Shown one piece after another: positions 1 to 10,093 of a stretch of DNA of 64,000 nt. This stretch comes from Aedes albopictus (Eukaryota; Arthropoda; Insecta; Diptera; Culicidae): NCBI RefSeq assembly GCF_035046485.1, contig NC_085138.1:19225440-19289439 (forward strand), written 5' to 3'. The notes under the pieces are model-generated. The model had not been told where the DNA came from, did no database searches, and saw only the letters and a program-made list of their open reading frames with translations. Every line of letters starts with the position of its first letter. Position 1 is the first letter of the stretch. The position numbers were made by a program, and so were the translations under genes.

Positions 1-2
1 AA

Positions 3-201
3 AACCTTGCCGAAGACCGCAAAGTGATCCGACGCTCGTGAAAAAAGTTATAACGTGCAGATTGCCCGATGGTGCTTAACATTTAACATGTAAAGGAATA
101 ACATCAATAATAAAATCTAAATTTTTGGCCTAAGTTTCCAAGCGAATAACTTTTTTTCACAAGCGTCGGAACACTTTGCGGCCTTTGGCAAAGTTTTTCG
201 G
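3..201. repeat. Foldback (inverted-repeat) element
   Basis: About 50 bp at the left (reading CTTGCCGAAGACCGCAAAG...) reappears inverted at roughly 140-201. The arms match across most of their length with a few substitutions and enclose about 85 bp of AT-rich sequence. There is no ORF. The left arm starts at the window edge, so the true outer end and any target duplication cannot be seen. Probably a MITE. Confidence 0.6.
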
Positions 202-359
202 TATATCCTCGGCTACACTTTAACGTTATTAGTTACATGGTATTAGACAAAAGAATTCAACTTATGAGTAAAATGCAAAAAAGTACGTTTTCTCACATTA
301 ACTTCCATGCACATTTCAATCGCAATGCGGAATACGGGGATGCAACCAATCTCTTCCAA

Positions 360-463
360 ATTTTGCACAGTTGTTTTGGACGCTAATACAGATTGAAAAA
401 GCTTTGTTCCCGGTTGTTGCGATCAAATTGAAATTTTCTCCATACAACGATGACCCACTCTAA
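360..463 (+). repeat. Dispersed repeat, copy 1 (partner at 59795-59900)
   Basis: This roughly 100-bp block aligns in the same orientation with 59795-59900. Shared landmarks are a TTTTGCRC start, GACGC(T/A)AATA, a central CGG-GATGCG-like segment, and the end TCCATACAACG-TGACCCA. The family is not recognised and it is non-coding. Confidence 0.45.
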
Positions 464-469
464 TATGTA

Positions 470-695
470 CACTGAAGTTTTTTACGCGTTTTTTTACGCG
501 GTTTTTTTTTTACGCGGTACCGCGTAAAAAAACCGCGTTATTTCAAAACCCGTCGTAAAAAAACGAGTTTTTTTTTTAATACGCGCAAAATAGTCAGGAT
601 GACATGTAACGTGACTTGACCTTTTTTACGACGTTTTGAGAAATAACGGGAGTTTTTTACGCGGTACCATTACCGTCGTAGAAAAAACTTCAGTG
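470..695. mobile_element. MITE with TA target duplication
   Basis: The terminal inverted repeats CACTGAAGTTTTTTACG (left) and the inverted CTTCAGTG-type end (right) are flanked by TA at 468-469 and 696-697. The interior is rich in TTTTTTACGCG and its complement, including an internal palindrome around GCGGTACCGC. There is no coding capacity. A TA duplication fits a Tc1/mariner-related non-autonomous element. Confidence 0.7.
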
Positions 696-812
696 TATAT
701 GTATATGTAGCAAGAGAGAAAGAGAGAAAGTAGAGAAGGATCCATTGTTGGAAGCAAAGAACTAGCCAAGCATTTAACCCAGAATCATCTGCATATGAAT
801 CAATAGCCACTA

Positions 813-975
813 GGGGCTGTCCATAAACCACGTGGTCATTTTTTTGGGACTTTTTAACCCCCCCCCCCCCGGCGTGGTCATTGGTCCATACAAATTTTTT
901 TATTTGTCCATACAAAATGGTCATTGGCTGAACCCCCCCCCCCCCCTCATGACCACGTGGTTTATGGACAGCCCC
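813..975. mobile_element. 163-bp MITE with 3-bp (CTA) duplication
   Basis: The ends GGGGCTGTCCATAAACCACG and the matching inverted copy are near perfect, flanked by CTA at 810-812 and 976-978. Two long C tracts sit inside the element. A 3-bp duplication and GGGGCTGTCC-type ends fit a PIF/Harbinger-related MITE (inference). Short ORFs that read through it have no support. Confidence 0.7.
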
Positions 976-1189
976 CTAGACTACCAAGCCTGTCTACAAG
1001 ATGTTTTTGCAGTGTACTGTCCGTTATCAGATTATATAATGTCTCAATTTTATTCATGCTTACACTTAACAAAATCAGTTGATAACCGTTTTATTTGATC
1101 ACTGGCCAATTTTATGTCAGTTTCCTATTTCCTCTATGAAAAGGTACTGAAAAAGAGAGTAACAGTACGTGTTTAAGCACTTATGTGAA

Positions 1190-1373
1190 AAGTAAAATGA
1201 AAATCGGGTTAAGTACTGTTCCTTTAATTTCACTAAGAATTTGCATCCTTTGACAGATACGTATTTCGACCTCAACTGTAAGGTCGTCTTAAGTGTCTTG
1301 TACTAGGCTCGACTTTTTAATTCATAGTTGAGTTTAAAGGAACAGTACTTAACTGGATTTTCTTTTTACTTAC
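1190..1373. mobile_element. Small foldback element
   Basis: The arms (left around GGTTAAGTACTGTTCCTTTAA, right its inverted copy around 1332-1360) enclose a segment reading TACGTATTTCGACCTCAACTG. That internal segment resembles a widespread insect repeat as I remember it. Non-coding, inside the intron just upstream of the first visible exon. Confidence 0.55.
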
Positions 1374-1585
1374 AGGTATTCCACTAACAAGCCCAAGTTT
1401 ATCGAAATTCAAATTGATTTTTCAGTAGATTACACCACCATGAAGTATCTATAAGAAAGGTTAACATATTCCATGCATAATTCCAATTATATCCCTGCTC
1501 ATTGGAACGTGTGAAAACCGTTTTCTGATCTTTTCATTATTTATTTAATCTCGTTTTTCCCCCCCTCATCCTTTCTCCTCGACAG

Positions 1586-1813
1586 GTCGGGTGGCGCATC
1601 ACGGTCCAGTGGCACGCGGGGAATGTGGCCTGCAAGGTATTTCTCTTCATGCGGGCGTTCTGTCTGTACTTGAGCTCCAACGTGCTGGTGTGTGTCTCGC
1701 TGGATCGGTGCTTTGCTGTGATATATCCGCTGCGGGTTTCGGCCGCCCGGAAGCGGGGCAAAATAATGCTCGGTGGTGCGTGGTTCATCGCATTCGCCAA
1801 CGCCATTCCACAG
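1586..1813 (+). CDS. ACPR: GnRH-like neuropeptide receptor, exon covering ECL1-TM3-ICL2-TM4 (AKH/corazonin-related peptide receptor-like)
   Basis: This 228-bp internal exon is open in phase 0 at both ends. It follows an acceptor (CTTTCTCCTCGACAG) and ends at CAG|GTGAGT. The 76 residues begin [12 protein letters not shown] (first extracellular loop). Next come the TM3 cysteine (exon residue 16) that normally pairs with ECL2, then [20 protein letters not shown] (TM3 and the DRY-equivalent, here DRC, residues 40-42), the basic ICL2 stretch [11 protein letters not shown], and TM4 ending AIPQ. Rhodopsin-class receptors of the AKH/corazonin/ACP group show this ECL1 and TM3 pattern. They are plasma-membrane receptors for small neurohormones that signal through G proteins. 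The exon is GC-rich against AT-rich introns. TM1-TM2 must be encoded upstream of the window. Family assignment is strong; ACPR over AKHR or the corazonin receptor is a judgement from memory of mosquito sequences. Confidence 0.85.
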
Positions 1814-2714
1814 GTGAGTTTTTTTTCTCGTTGCAAATATGGGAGGGTGAGGTGAATTGTGCTGCCTGGGGGAAGGGTTGGATTTTACCTTTGAAGTACA
1901 GCGAAAAGGACATTCCAGTAGCAAGAATAAACATTGAAGCTTTTAAACAGCCTGAGTCCGTAATAGAGCCAGATGAAGATTGTCGACATCATACTCAAGG
2001 TACGCAAATAGTGCGCTCTGCTCCGATTTCCCTCTACATATGTCTGGTGGTGCCATGGTGGTCGGAATGAACGACCAAGTCGAGAAAGGACAATATTTGC
2101 ACTGAGTGCCAGTGCCAGTGTTGATTTGTTTAACCAACTTTGGCAGAAAATGTTTCCATTGCTGGAAGCCGGGCTGCCGGATGATAAGATATATGTAGCT
2201 ACCTGCAGTTGTTGAGGAATTAATGCTCCATTGCTTTTGTTAAAGAAAATAATATTCTTTCTTGATATATGTAGTTTATCACAAAACAAATTATGGAAAA
2301 GAGGCAAATTTTCGATACAATCTACATACTCGGTATACTCCATAGAATGAATGTCACAGCATAAGGCGAAAACTTGCCCAAAGGGGTTTGAAAAACTCGA
2401 GATTTTGCAACAAGATTGAAAATTCCGTAAAATTCTACTAATTCTTTTCCAACTTACATAATGGAGTATGTCACCGATCATGTACACACCTACCGCAATG
2501 AAACTGGCAGGCAGCTCTGCCCTTTCCTTGAATAATGGTGTTAAAGGTCAGACGAGAAAAAAATGAAACGAAAATTGAAATTCTATTGAACATGTCCATT
2601 TACACTTTCAAAGTGTTCACAAATGGTTCACCGGATAGTTTAATTGAATTGGATTTGCCAGAAGAGTTGTCGTCATAAACCCCTGCAGTAACCACTAGGA
2701 TTTTTTTTCTATTA
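1814..2714. other. Intron sequence, nothing recognised
   Basis: This stretch after the splice donor is AT-rich. ORFs that run into it from the exon are read-through past GTGAGT. I see no transposon ends, RNA gene or conserved protein similarity here. Confidence 0.5.
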
Positions 2715-3435
2715 AAACCGATTCAGCTGGTCTGGCCATCTGATTGATTCTTCATACGAATGTTTGCATGTATTCGGTCAGAATTATATACCGTAGGCAT
2801 CTATTGATGAAGATGTGAAGCCGATGAGTGTTCTCCGCTGATACAGACCAAGTTTAACTGGCGTACAGCAGCACAGATTTCATGTTCGAGTTGAAAATTC
2901 GGATTTTGGTGGGTTGACTAATTATTTGGCTACCAAGATATAAGAAGTTTTCAACATTCTCCACTGCTTGCCCAGCTGGAAGGTTGACCGTGTACGACTG
3001 GATCTTGTTGACGTTGATGGTAAGACCTGCCACCGTGGAGTGATCGGCAAGATCATCAAGCTTGCTCTGCATATCAGAGCTAGTTCGAAGTCGTTTAGAT
3101 GATCCATGGTAATGAGCTGCCACAGCAATTCTCGATTTGGTTCACGATCAATCGCACCTACCAGAATCTCGTTGATTACGTTGAGGAATAGTAGCGGTGA
3201 TAGTATATATCTTTGCCTCACTCCAGCAACGACCCGGATGGGATCGGACAAAACACCGTTGTGCAGTACTCTGCACGAAAATGCTCTATACTGTGCTTCA
3301 ATAAGGCCGATGATTTTCTCATCAGGGACACCCTTGTGCCTGAGAACTCCCCACATATTTCCGTGATTGAGACGGTCGAAAGCCTTTTAGTTATCAATGA
3401 ACACCAGGTAGAATGGCAATCCTTTTAGGTGATGT
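2715..3435 (-). pseudogene. Non-LTR retrotransposon reverse transcriptase relic
   Basis: On the - strand, recognisable RT segments appear in order from 3435 down: KAFDRLNHGNMWGVL (preceded by an in-frame stop), a long segment with VAGVRQRYILSPLLF (normally GVRQG-SPLLF), HLNDFELAL, then DMQSKLDDLADHSTVAGLTI, NFLYLGSQ, KIRIFNSNMKSVLLYAS and TWSVSAENTHRL. Stops and frame changes separate the pieces, and a part of the catalytic domain (the YADD region and the part after YLGS) is deleted or scrambled. It is a dead, 5'- and 3'-truncated LINE fragment in the receptor intron, antisense to the gene. Confidence 0.8.
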
Positions 3436-5019
3436 TGTTTAGTCGTCATTGAACTCATAATTTTTTGAACCAAAGTTACCTTTCACTTAATCCCTGCTCG
3501 GCAGCTTTCTTGAAACCCTCCTCTCCATTTAAAGCCACTGAAAACTTCCTTCGTTTTCGTTCTTCTTTAACGTTTTGAAACTCCTCTTGCCTTTTCTCTT
3601 TTTGTTGGTGGCAGTAGCTCCTCCTCTCCGGAGCCACCAAATTTTGGAAGGAGTAGCTCCTCCTCTCTGGAGCCACCAAATAGTTGGCGTCAGCACAATC
3701 TTCCAATTGGTAGCACGATTGGTGTGGTACTCCTCTTGCGATGGAACTAGACCAAATATTTACTGAATCTAGCAGCAATCTTGTCTATCGTGATGATGAA
3801 TCGACGATGATCAGGATGACGAAGCCCACAATCGTTTCACAGTACCGTTGCCAAAGGATACGGTATTACATTCCGTGTGTGCCAACCAACAGACTACACG
3901 GAACGCGTTACTTTTGAACACCGATATTACTCACTCAGGGTAGGAAGTTCAAGGAGCAGAAAAGTTAAAATCGAACGTCCAAATCGTGCAAAAGATTCAA
4001 TGATTGGGGACTCGTCTAAAATCGTGTGTAATATGACTTAGACCTTTCTAGACTCAGAATTCTCCTCCAAAAGGGACTAGCTATCCAAAGATAATTACCG
4101 GAGTGCGAAAGTTTGATCGATACAATGATTTTCGATTTCCACGATTCTAAGTATCATGACTTTTGAAAAATAGTATTATCCAATCAAGTGATCATAATAA
4201 TTTAAGCTTCGCAAGTGCAAATTCAGGATCAAAGGAATTTGAGTAGCAAAACACTTATCCGGGAGGTATCCAGTGTGGAGTCCAAAAACAAAACTGACTG
4301 TCGTCTTTACCTGTTGATCTTCCTCTTTTATAGCCGCAGGCCCTACCAAAAATTACACATGATCTTTCCTGAACGTTTTATGAAATAGTGGCTCTCGTTA
4401 CGATCTACGCATTTACACTTTTAGTACGTTTTTTTAACATGAATATATGAGCGGCCAGAATTCTAGAATGATCTTTCGCGGGTACATGGTTTTTCGTGTT
4501 TGCACAGGAGAAATAGTTTGTTCTCCGAGAAGAGAATTGACACGAACTTTCCTGAATTTGAGCAATTTCTCTTGCTACATGATTTGATTGTGTCTGTACA
4601 GAATTACGTCTACCATTCATATTTTGCACGATCCCGATGACCGGGTGACCCAGTTTTCAAGATCAAGTTCAATGATGGATTCTAATTACATTTAGAATGC
4701 TATCGATCTGCTAGGCTATTGGTATGGTTTCCATCGAGTGTCGCTTCAGATTGTTTATTTTATCATGCTGTTCAAAGTCAGTCCAGTCCCACTCAGCCGC
4801 ATAGCTTTTGCTTCGTTATGCTGATAAACATTGTCGCTATCCTCAACGTTTATAATCGTGGGCTCTATTTTATTGTGGTAAGTCATGGTTGTTCGAATTT
4901 GATTGGGGTTTTATGATGCGGCTCGCTTGATTAAGTGTAGGAAATGGTTGGAAAAGTATTCGTTCCGAATTGTGTGGATTCAGATGTTCTTAACGCTTTG
5001 CGTTCGTAACACTTTTCCT
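3436..5019. other. Intron sequence without recognised features except a short duplication
   Basis: A 25-bp phrase (CTCCTCCTCT-GGAGCCACCAAA) occurs twice at about 3619-3643 and 3660-3682. Otherwise I see no gene, RNA or transposon ends. The short ORFs here show no codon or family support. Confidence 0.45.
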
Positions 5020-5115
5020 TTGAAACTCTCCTGAAATTCCCTAAAGCTAATACTAAATTCTCTGAAACCCTCTAAAACACTGCGAAAATGCTCCTGAAAC
5101 ACCTCTGAAGCCTGT
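5020..5115. repeat. Degenerate CCTGAAA-type repeat
   Basis: Successive near-repeats of the form CTCCTGAAA / CCCTAAA / CTCTGAAACCC occur. The same motif family makes up 27260-27500 and 48120-48310. Non-coding. Confidence 0.45.
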
Positions 5116-5729
5116 TCTGTCCTCATCGAAGATCCTGTTTCCAACTCTTATGCTTCCCCAAGTAACCACGACGTTGAAGCCGTAGCGCTTCGCACCACAC
5201 TTCACTTTACTCGGCAATGCGGGGAACTCCTCCCGTAGGCCAGCGGTGGCCACTGGTCATTCTGGAGTTTTCCAGCAGGGTCGTAAAGAGAATACAATTT
5301 GTTAGAGTAGTCAATGGTCTTAAGGGTTAAACCCAGAAGCATCGAGCTCCAGAACCAGAGTTGATCTCACATGTTTTGTTGAAGTACTTGTATTGATACG
5401 GTTAGACGTTTCGGGTTTGGTCAATAATTGATGTATGACCAAGTGTATGGCATAAAAGGTAACAAAAGTCAAAAGTAAATGAAAATTAATTATAGAAAGT
5501 TTAATCAATTTCAAGTATTGCAAGTTACCCCATAGTGGTTGTCGAATATGATTATGATTTTTCACATTACTTAGTCGTTAAGTTTATCAAACTTTAATCG
5601 TTCAGCTGAGCTTACTATTAGGTAACCTAATTGCAAGCAAGGTCATCAGACTTATCGCACTTACCATAGGAGAGAAATAAAGCACTTGTTTTGAGGACAC
5701 ACAATGAGCAAACCGTTTTAACAGTGTAG
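5116..5729. other. Intron sequence, nothing recognised
   Basis: AT-rich sequence between the CCTGAAA repeat and the Ty3/gypsy insertion. A phrase CCCCAAGTAACCACG near 5156 resembles the end of a common mosquito repeat (compare 46130), but no second end was found. Confidence 0.4.
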
Positions 5730-5734
5730 CTAAA

Positions 5735-5917
5735 TGTTAAATGGATAGATTGTACCCCCCGTTGATTGAGCTATAATCTAGATAAGTTTGCTCTGACTTG
5801 AAATTGAATAATTATATTGAGATCGATGATTAATTGTACTTCCGGTAGAACAGGTATAAAAGTAGTTGCTCTGTGAGGCTCAGCCTCTTTTCCTGATTGG
5901 ACGTTACACAATAAACA
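5735..5917 (+). repeat. 5' long terminal repeat
   Basis: Begins TGTTAAATGG and ends AATAAACA (TG...CA). A TATA-like TATAAA at 5855-5860 and an AATAAA poly(A) signal at 5910-5915 lie inside, as expected for U3-R. I see no difference between it and the 3' LTR. Confidence 0.93.
5855..5860 (+). promoter_or_regulatory. TATA box in the 5' LTR
   Basis: GGTATAAAAGTAG about 60 bp before the LTR end is the probable core promoter of the retrotransposon. The same sequence in the 3' LTR could in principle drive transcription outward into the receptor intron. Confidence 0.6.
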
Positions 5918-5918
5918 G

Positions 5919-5928
5919 TGGCGACGAG
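5919..5928 (+). other. Primer-binding site (tRNA-Ser(GCU) type)
   Basis: TGGCGACGAG begins one base after the 5' LTR. It is complementary to a tRNA 3' end CTCGTCG-CCA. From memory this matches animal tRNA-Ser(GCU), whose acceptor stem is GACGAGG/CCTCGTC. The match is 10 nt and then stops. Confidence 0.6.
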
Positions 5929-6042
5929 AAAATCGCAAAAAGTTTGCGGGAAACGCGTGGAAGTGAATCGTCGTAGTGAGTCGAAGCACGTGGTCGCGAG
6001 TGTCGTAAAGTCTACGGGTGCATAGTGAAGTGATCGATAGAG

Positions 6043-6954
6043 ATGCAGCATAGAGAAGAAGAACCGGTCGGTTCGAAGCCCGTGAAAGTGGAGAGCGGTA
6101 GTGGAACAAAGCTGATCGGGACATTGGAAAATTTCGTTCCCAGTGCCGACTTCGACGATTACCTGGAGAGAGCAGAGAACTTTTTCGAATTGAACGAGAT
6201 AACGGATACTACGTTCAAGCGCAAACTGATTGTGCACTTCATCGGTTTGCCGGCGTTAAAGAAGTTGCAGCAGTTGTTATATCCTCAAACGCACAAGGAT
6301 GTAACCTACGAGGTAGTGATCGAGAAGCTGAAATCGTACTTCAGCCCCAAGAAGAACCGGATCGCCCAATCGGTGGAGTTTTTCAAGCGGAACCAGAAGG
6401 ATTTTGAAAAAGTGGCGGATTTTGCAGTGGAACTCCAAGCCCTTTCAAAGCACTGTGACTTCGGACAGTTCCTGGATAAGGCACTCAGGGACAAGTTCAT
6501 AGCCGGCCTTCGGAATGCCAAAATCCAAGGCGAGCTAATGAACAGCGAGGACGGTACCACGTTCGACCAGGCAGTAACCAAAGCGAAAAACCTGGAGCAG
6601 ATCGACGAGGACTTGGTGAGGATGAAAACGAAGCAGGAATACGCCAACCGGATCAATGCAGGACAGTACATGCGACGGAGCCGTTCGAAAACACGTGGTC
6701 AGGATGAAGACAAGCGCAACAAGCACGGGGGCCCGGCGAAGCGGTCGCAATCAGGACGAAGTCAGAAAAACCACGGTAAGAAGGAGTATACGTGCTACGG
6801 CTGTGGCAAGAAGGGACACATCATCCGGAATTGCTGGAGGAAGCGGAACATGAATGGACTGGCGTGCAGTGAGGACGAACTGGATCTACAAGAGCCCGAT
6901 TACGAGACGGAGCTCAACCACGTGGCGAATATCCCCTTGTTCAGGAAGCTATGA
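6043..6954 (+). CDS. gag: Retrotransposon Gag (nucleocapsid zinc knuckle)
   Basis: A 303-residue Gag that packages the element RNA in cytoplasmic virus-like particles. Residues about 20-190 are a helical capsid-like region with the retrotransposon Gag pattern (FDDYLERAENFFELNEI, later FRKL-type Arg/Lys helices and DKFIAGLRN). A basic segment (RRSRSKTRGQ, residues about 207-250) precedes one zinc knuckle, CYGCGKKGHIIRNC (C-X2-C-X4-H-X4-C), near residue 250. The stop is TGA at 6952-6954 followed by CTA. Pol continues in exactly the same frame, so Gag-Pol is probably made by stop-codon read-through, not frameshifting. The ATG at 6043 is the first good start in this frame after the leader. No inactivating change is seen. 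Confidence 0.92.
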   Translation: MQHREEEPVGSKPVKVESGSGTKLIGTLENFVPSADFDDYLERAENFFELNEITDTTFKRKLIVHFIGLPALKKLQQLLYPQTHKDVTYEVVIEKLKSYFSPKKNRIAQSVEFFKRNQKDFEKVADFAVELQALSKHCDFGQFLDKALRDKFIAGLRNAKIQGELMNSEDGTTFDQAVTKAKNLEQIDEDLVRMKTKQEYANRINAGQYMRRSRSKTRGQDEDKRNKHGGPAKRSQSGRSQKNHGKKEYTCYGCGKKGHIIRNCWRKRNMNGLACSEDELDLQEPDYETELNHVANIPLFRKL

Positions 6955-9900
6955 CTAAATGGTAAGTGGGTTTATTTCGAGATCGACTCAGGAGCAGCGT
7001 ATACGGTAATGAGTAGGTGCGATTATGTTGAGAATTTTGCCGATTTGCGACTTCAGAAAAGCGAGGTTAAATTGAAGGTTATATCAGGAAATTTGCTAAA
7101 GATTGTCGGATCGATTAATGTTGAGGTTAAGTGCGTTGATGGTCGAACTTTTGTTTTGTCGCTGATCATCGTAGACGGTGAGAGATTCTGTCCACTAATG
7201 GGTCGAGATTGGTTAGATGTGTTGTACCCCAACTGGCGAAGATTTTTTGATTACCGAATGAGTGAAACTGCCAATGCGAATGTATCTGTGAGTGACCAAC
7301 AATGTGAGCGAGAGAAGAGTAAGTTGTTAGCGATATTGAATACTAGGTACCGAGAGCTTTTCTCGGATAATTTACAGCAGCCGGTGGAGGGCTTTGAAGC
7401 CAGTGTTCGTGTGAGAGACCATGCGTCTCCAGTGTTTTATAGACCGTATGAGGTGCCATTTTCGCTCAGAGAAAAGGTCTCACATGAGTTGGATAGGTTG
7501 GTTCGCGAGAATATTCTAAAGCCGGTGCGCCATAGTGATTGGGCATCGCCAATTGTTGTAGTTCCTAAAGCGGATGGTAGTGTGAGGATTTGTATGGACT
7601 GTAAAGTGACAGTGAACAAGGTCATCTGTAATGAGCATTATCCGCTACCTAATATTAACGATGTGTTTGCCAATCTGAGTGGGTATAAGTATTTCGCTAA
7701 GTTGGATCTGCAAGGGGCATACATGCAGATAAGGGTTTCCGAAGAGTCACAGAGGTTTTTGGTTATTAACACGCATAAAGGGTTGTATGCGTATACGAGA
7801 TTGCCTTTTGGTATTTCTAGTGCAGCGTCGACTTTCCAGAGGATTATGGATGAGATTTTGGGTGACATCGAGGGAGTTCAGAGCTATCTGGACGATATTT
7901 TGATTGGGAGCGATACCATAGAGGGTTTGATTGCTAAGTTGTACACGGTTCTTGATCGGTTACAAGAGCACAAGTTTAAGGTGAATTTCTCCAAAAGCGA
8001 ATTTTTAGTGCAAGAGATAGGATATTTAGGGCACAAGGTGTCGGAGAAAGGTCTCAGTCCATCTGACGAGAAGGTTAAAGCAATCGTAGAGGCTCCACAA
8101 CCAAGAGATGTTTCGCAGTTGAAATCTTTTCTGGGGATGATGAATTACTACTCGAAGTTTGTTCCGAATTTATCGGTAAGGCTTAGTCCACTCTATGCGC
8201 TGCTGAAGAAGAATGTTCGGTTCGAATGGAACGGGCAGTGTGAGAGAGCTTTTAGTGAGTGCAAAAAGCTTCTGCTGAATCACAATCTGTTGGAGTTGTA
8301 TAACCCCGAGTTACCTATTGTGATCGTATGCGATGCGAGTTCTAATGGTGTGGGGGCAGTATTGTGTCATAAAGTAGGAGAGATTGAGAAGCCAGTGTTC
8401 TATGTGTCGAGTACTCTTTCGGCGGCTGAGAGGAATTATCCGAACCTTCATCGTGAAGCACTTGCAGTAGTATTTGGTTTGACTAAATTTTTCAAATATA
8501 TTTATGGGAAACGGTTTACAGTGGTCACCGACAATAAACCGTTGGCAAGTATTTTCGATTTTAAAAAGGGGATTCCGTCATTAACAGTTACGAGGTTACA
8601 GAAGTATGTCCACCTGTTGTCCATTTTTGATTTCGATATTGAGTATCGCCCAGGTTCAAAAGTCTCAAATGCAGATGCTTTGAGTAGGTTGCCAGTTCAG
8701 GGAGAAACTGGGATAGAAGATGTTGCTGATCTGCGTTGGTTAGGAGACGAAGCCGAGATTATCGATCAAGAGATGATCGGTCGAGCCACTCAGGATGACC
8801 CGAGAATGAGCGAGCTTTACCAGTGCGTGAGAGATGGATGGAAAGAGAGTGCAGTCCCAGCGGATTTGAAATTCTATTTTTCTAATCAGAGTTGTTTGTC
8901 GCTGTATGAGAATTGCGTGATGTACTCAGAGAGAGTAATTGTTCCAAAGTCGTGTCGAAGACGTACCCTAGAGTTGTTGCATGGATGCCATTTAGGTGTT
9001 ATTCGCATGAAACAGGCGGCTCGAAAGTTTGTCTTCTGGCAAGGCTTGGACAAAGAAATCGAAGAGTTTGTTCGGCAGTGTGAGGTTTGCAGCAGCATGG
9101 GACGGTCCGTCAAAAAGAAGTTCTCGGAATGGCCGAGAGCCCTTCGTCCATTTGGTCGGGTTCACTTGGATTTTTTCCACTTAGGAGGGAAGACGTTTCT
9201 GATCTTGATAGATGCTTACTCCAAGTGGATGGACATCAGGATGATGAATAGGACAGATGCGGAAGCATTGATTGACGCGCTGAACTCAGTATTCAGAATT
9301 TTTGGAATTTGTGATACCATAGTTAGCGACAATGGTCCACCTTTTACTAGCAACGCCTTTACGAAGTACGCAAAATCGATGGGAATAGAGTTGTTGAAAA
9401 GCCCTGCTTACTCTCCTGAATGCAATGGACTTGCTGAAAGAGCTGTTCAGACAGCCAAAAGTGGGATTAAAAAGCTACTGGTCGATCCGAAGTTTAACCA
9501 CATGAAGATGATTGAAATTATTGAAATGTTTTTGTTTAGCTACCGTAATAGTTATAGTCAGGCAATTGAAGCTACGCCTGCTAGCAAGGTTTTTACGTTT
9601 GTACCAAAAACTGAGCTGGATACAAAGCTAGGACCTAAAGTAGATAAAGTAAAGAAAAATGTTACATTTGATTTAGATGTAGAAAAGAAGAGAGATCGAA
9701 CTGAGAGAATTGTAGAACCAAAGTTCAAAGTAGGTGATTTAGTATGGTACAGAAGTGAGGTTAGGTATACCAGAGCATGGCTCGAAGCCAAGGTTGTAGG
9801 CATTAACAGTACTAATACGTTCTACATTGAAATTAATGGAGCTGTGAGATTAGCTAGCAGAAATCAGTTAAAGATGAGAGTGGTGAAACGAGATGATTAT

Positions 9901-10074
9901 ATATACCCGAAAGTTGTGAGTAGAGAGAAAGCGCGGTTGAGAACCCAGCCAGGAACATCAAGGAGAAGTGTTAGTGTTGATTCTCCGAGAGCATCTCCTG
10001 AGAAAGAGATAGTGCTACGTAGAAGTAAGAGAGTAGGTAGGAGACCTGATAGATTGATGTTTGGATCTTTGTAA
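6955..10074 (+). CDS. pol: Retrotransposon Pol (protease-RT-RNase H-integrase)
   Basis: Open from the codon after the gag TGA (6955) to TAA at 10072. The first ATG is at 7009, but it falls inside the protease motif: IDSGAAYTVM is encoded at 6982-7011, so translation must enter from gag. Counting residues from 7009: LDLQGAY and LPFGISSAASTF of RT, YLDD active site at 293-296; RNase H with VCDASSNGVGAVL and VTDNKPLAS; an integrase HHCC zinc finger (HGCHLGV...CEVC); a DD35E core with D721 (HLDFFH), D774 (SDNGPPF) and E810 (GLAERAV); and a GPY/F-like segment (VGDLVWYR). All catalytic residues are present and there are no stops or frameshifts. RT copies element RNA to DNA and integrase inserts it into the nuclear genome. 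The lack of env indicates an intracellular lifestyle. Confidence 0.93.
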   Translation, partial: LNGKWVYFEIDSGAAYTVMSRCDYVENFADLRLQKSEVKLKVISGNLLKIVGSINVEVKCVDGRTFVLSLIIVDGERFCPLMGRDWLDVLYPNWRRFFDYRMSETANANVSVSDQQCEREKSKLLAILNTRYRELFSDNLQQPVEGFEASVRVRDHASPVFYRPYEVPFSLREKVSHELDRLVRENILKPVRHSDWASPIVVVPKADGSVRICMDCKVTVNKVICNEHYPLPNINDVFANLSGYKYFAKLDLQGAYMQIRVSEESQRFLVINTHKGLYAYTRLPFGISSAASTFQRIMDEILGDIEGVQSYLDDILIGSDTIEGLIAKLYTVLDRLQEHKFKVNFSKSEFLVQEIGYLGHKVSEKGLSPSDEKVKAIVEAPQPRDVSQLKSFLGMMNYYSKFVPNLSVRLSPLYALLKKNVRFEWNGQCERAFSECKKLLLNHNLLELYNPELPIVIVCDASSNGVGAVLCHKVGEIEKPVFYVSSTLSAAERNYPNLHREALAVVFGLTKFFKYIYGKRFTVVTDNKPLASIFDFKKGIPSLTVTRLQKYVHLLSIFDFDIEYRPGSKVSNADALSRLPVQGETGIEDVADLRWLGDEAEIIDQEMIGRATQDDPRMSELYQCVRDGWKESAVPADLKFYFSNQSCLSLYENCVMYSERVIVPKSCRRRTLELLHGCHLGVIRMKQAARKFVFWQGLDKEIEEFVRQCEVCSSMGRSVKKKFSEWPRALRPFGRVHLDFFHLGGKTFLILIDAYSKWMDIRMMNRTDAEALIDALNSVFRIFGICDTIVSDNGPPFTSNAFTKYAKSMGIELLKSPAYSPECNGLAERAVQTAKSGIKKLLVDPKFNHMKMIEIIEMFLFSYRNSYSQAIEATPASKVFTFVPKTELDTKLGPKVDKVKKNVTFDLDVEKKRDRTERIVEPKFKVGDLVWYRSEVRYTRAWLEAKVVGINSTNTFYIEINGAVRLASRNQLKMRVVKRDDYIYPKVVSREKARLRTQPGTSRRSVSVDSPRASPEKEIVLRRSKRVGRRPDRLMFGSL

Positions 10075-10093
10075 TAGTGTAGGGTTAAATTTA

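Noticed and set aside
1541..2070. Other-frame ORFs over the first receptor exon (127, 159 and 99 residues)
   Set aside because: Only the frame with [17 protein letters not shown] fits a receptor and agrees with both splice sites.
5771..6237. Two - strand ORFs over the 5' LTR and gag
   Set aside because: They are antisense shadows of the LTR and gag; codons and families support only the + strand.
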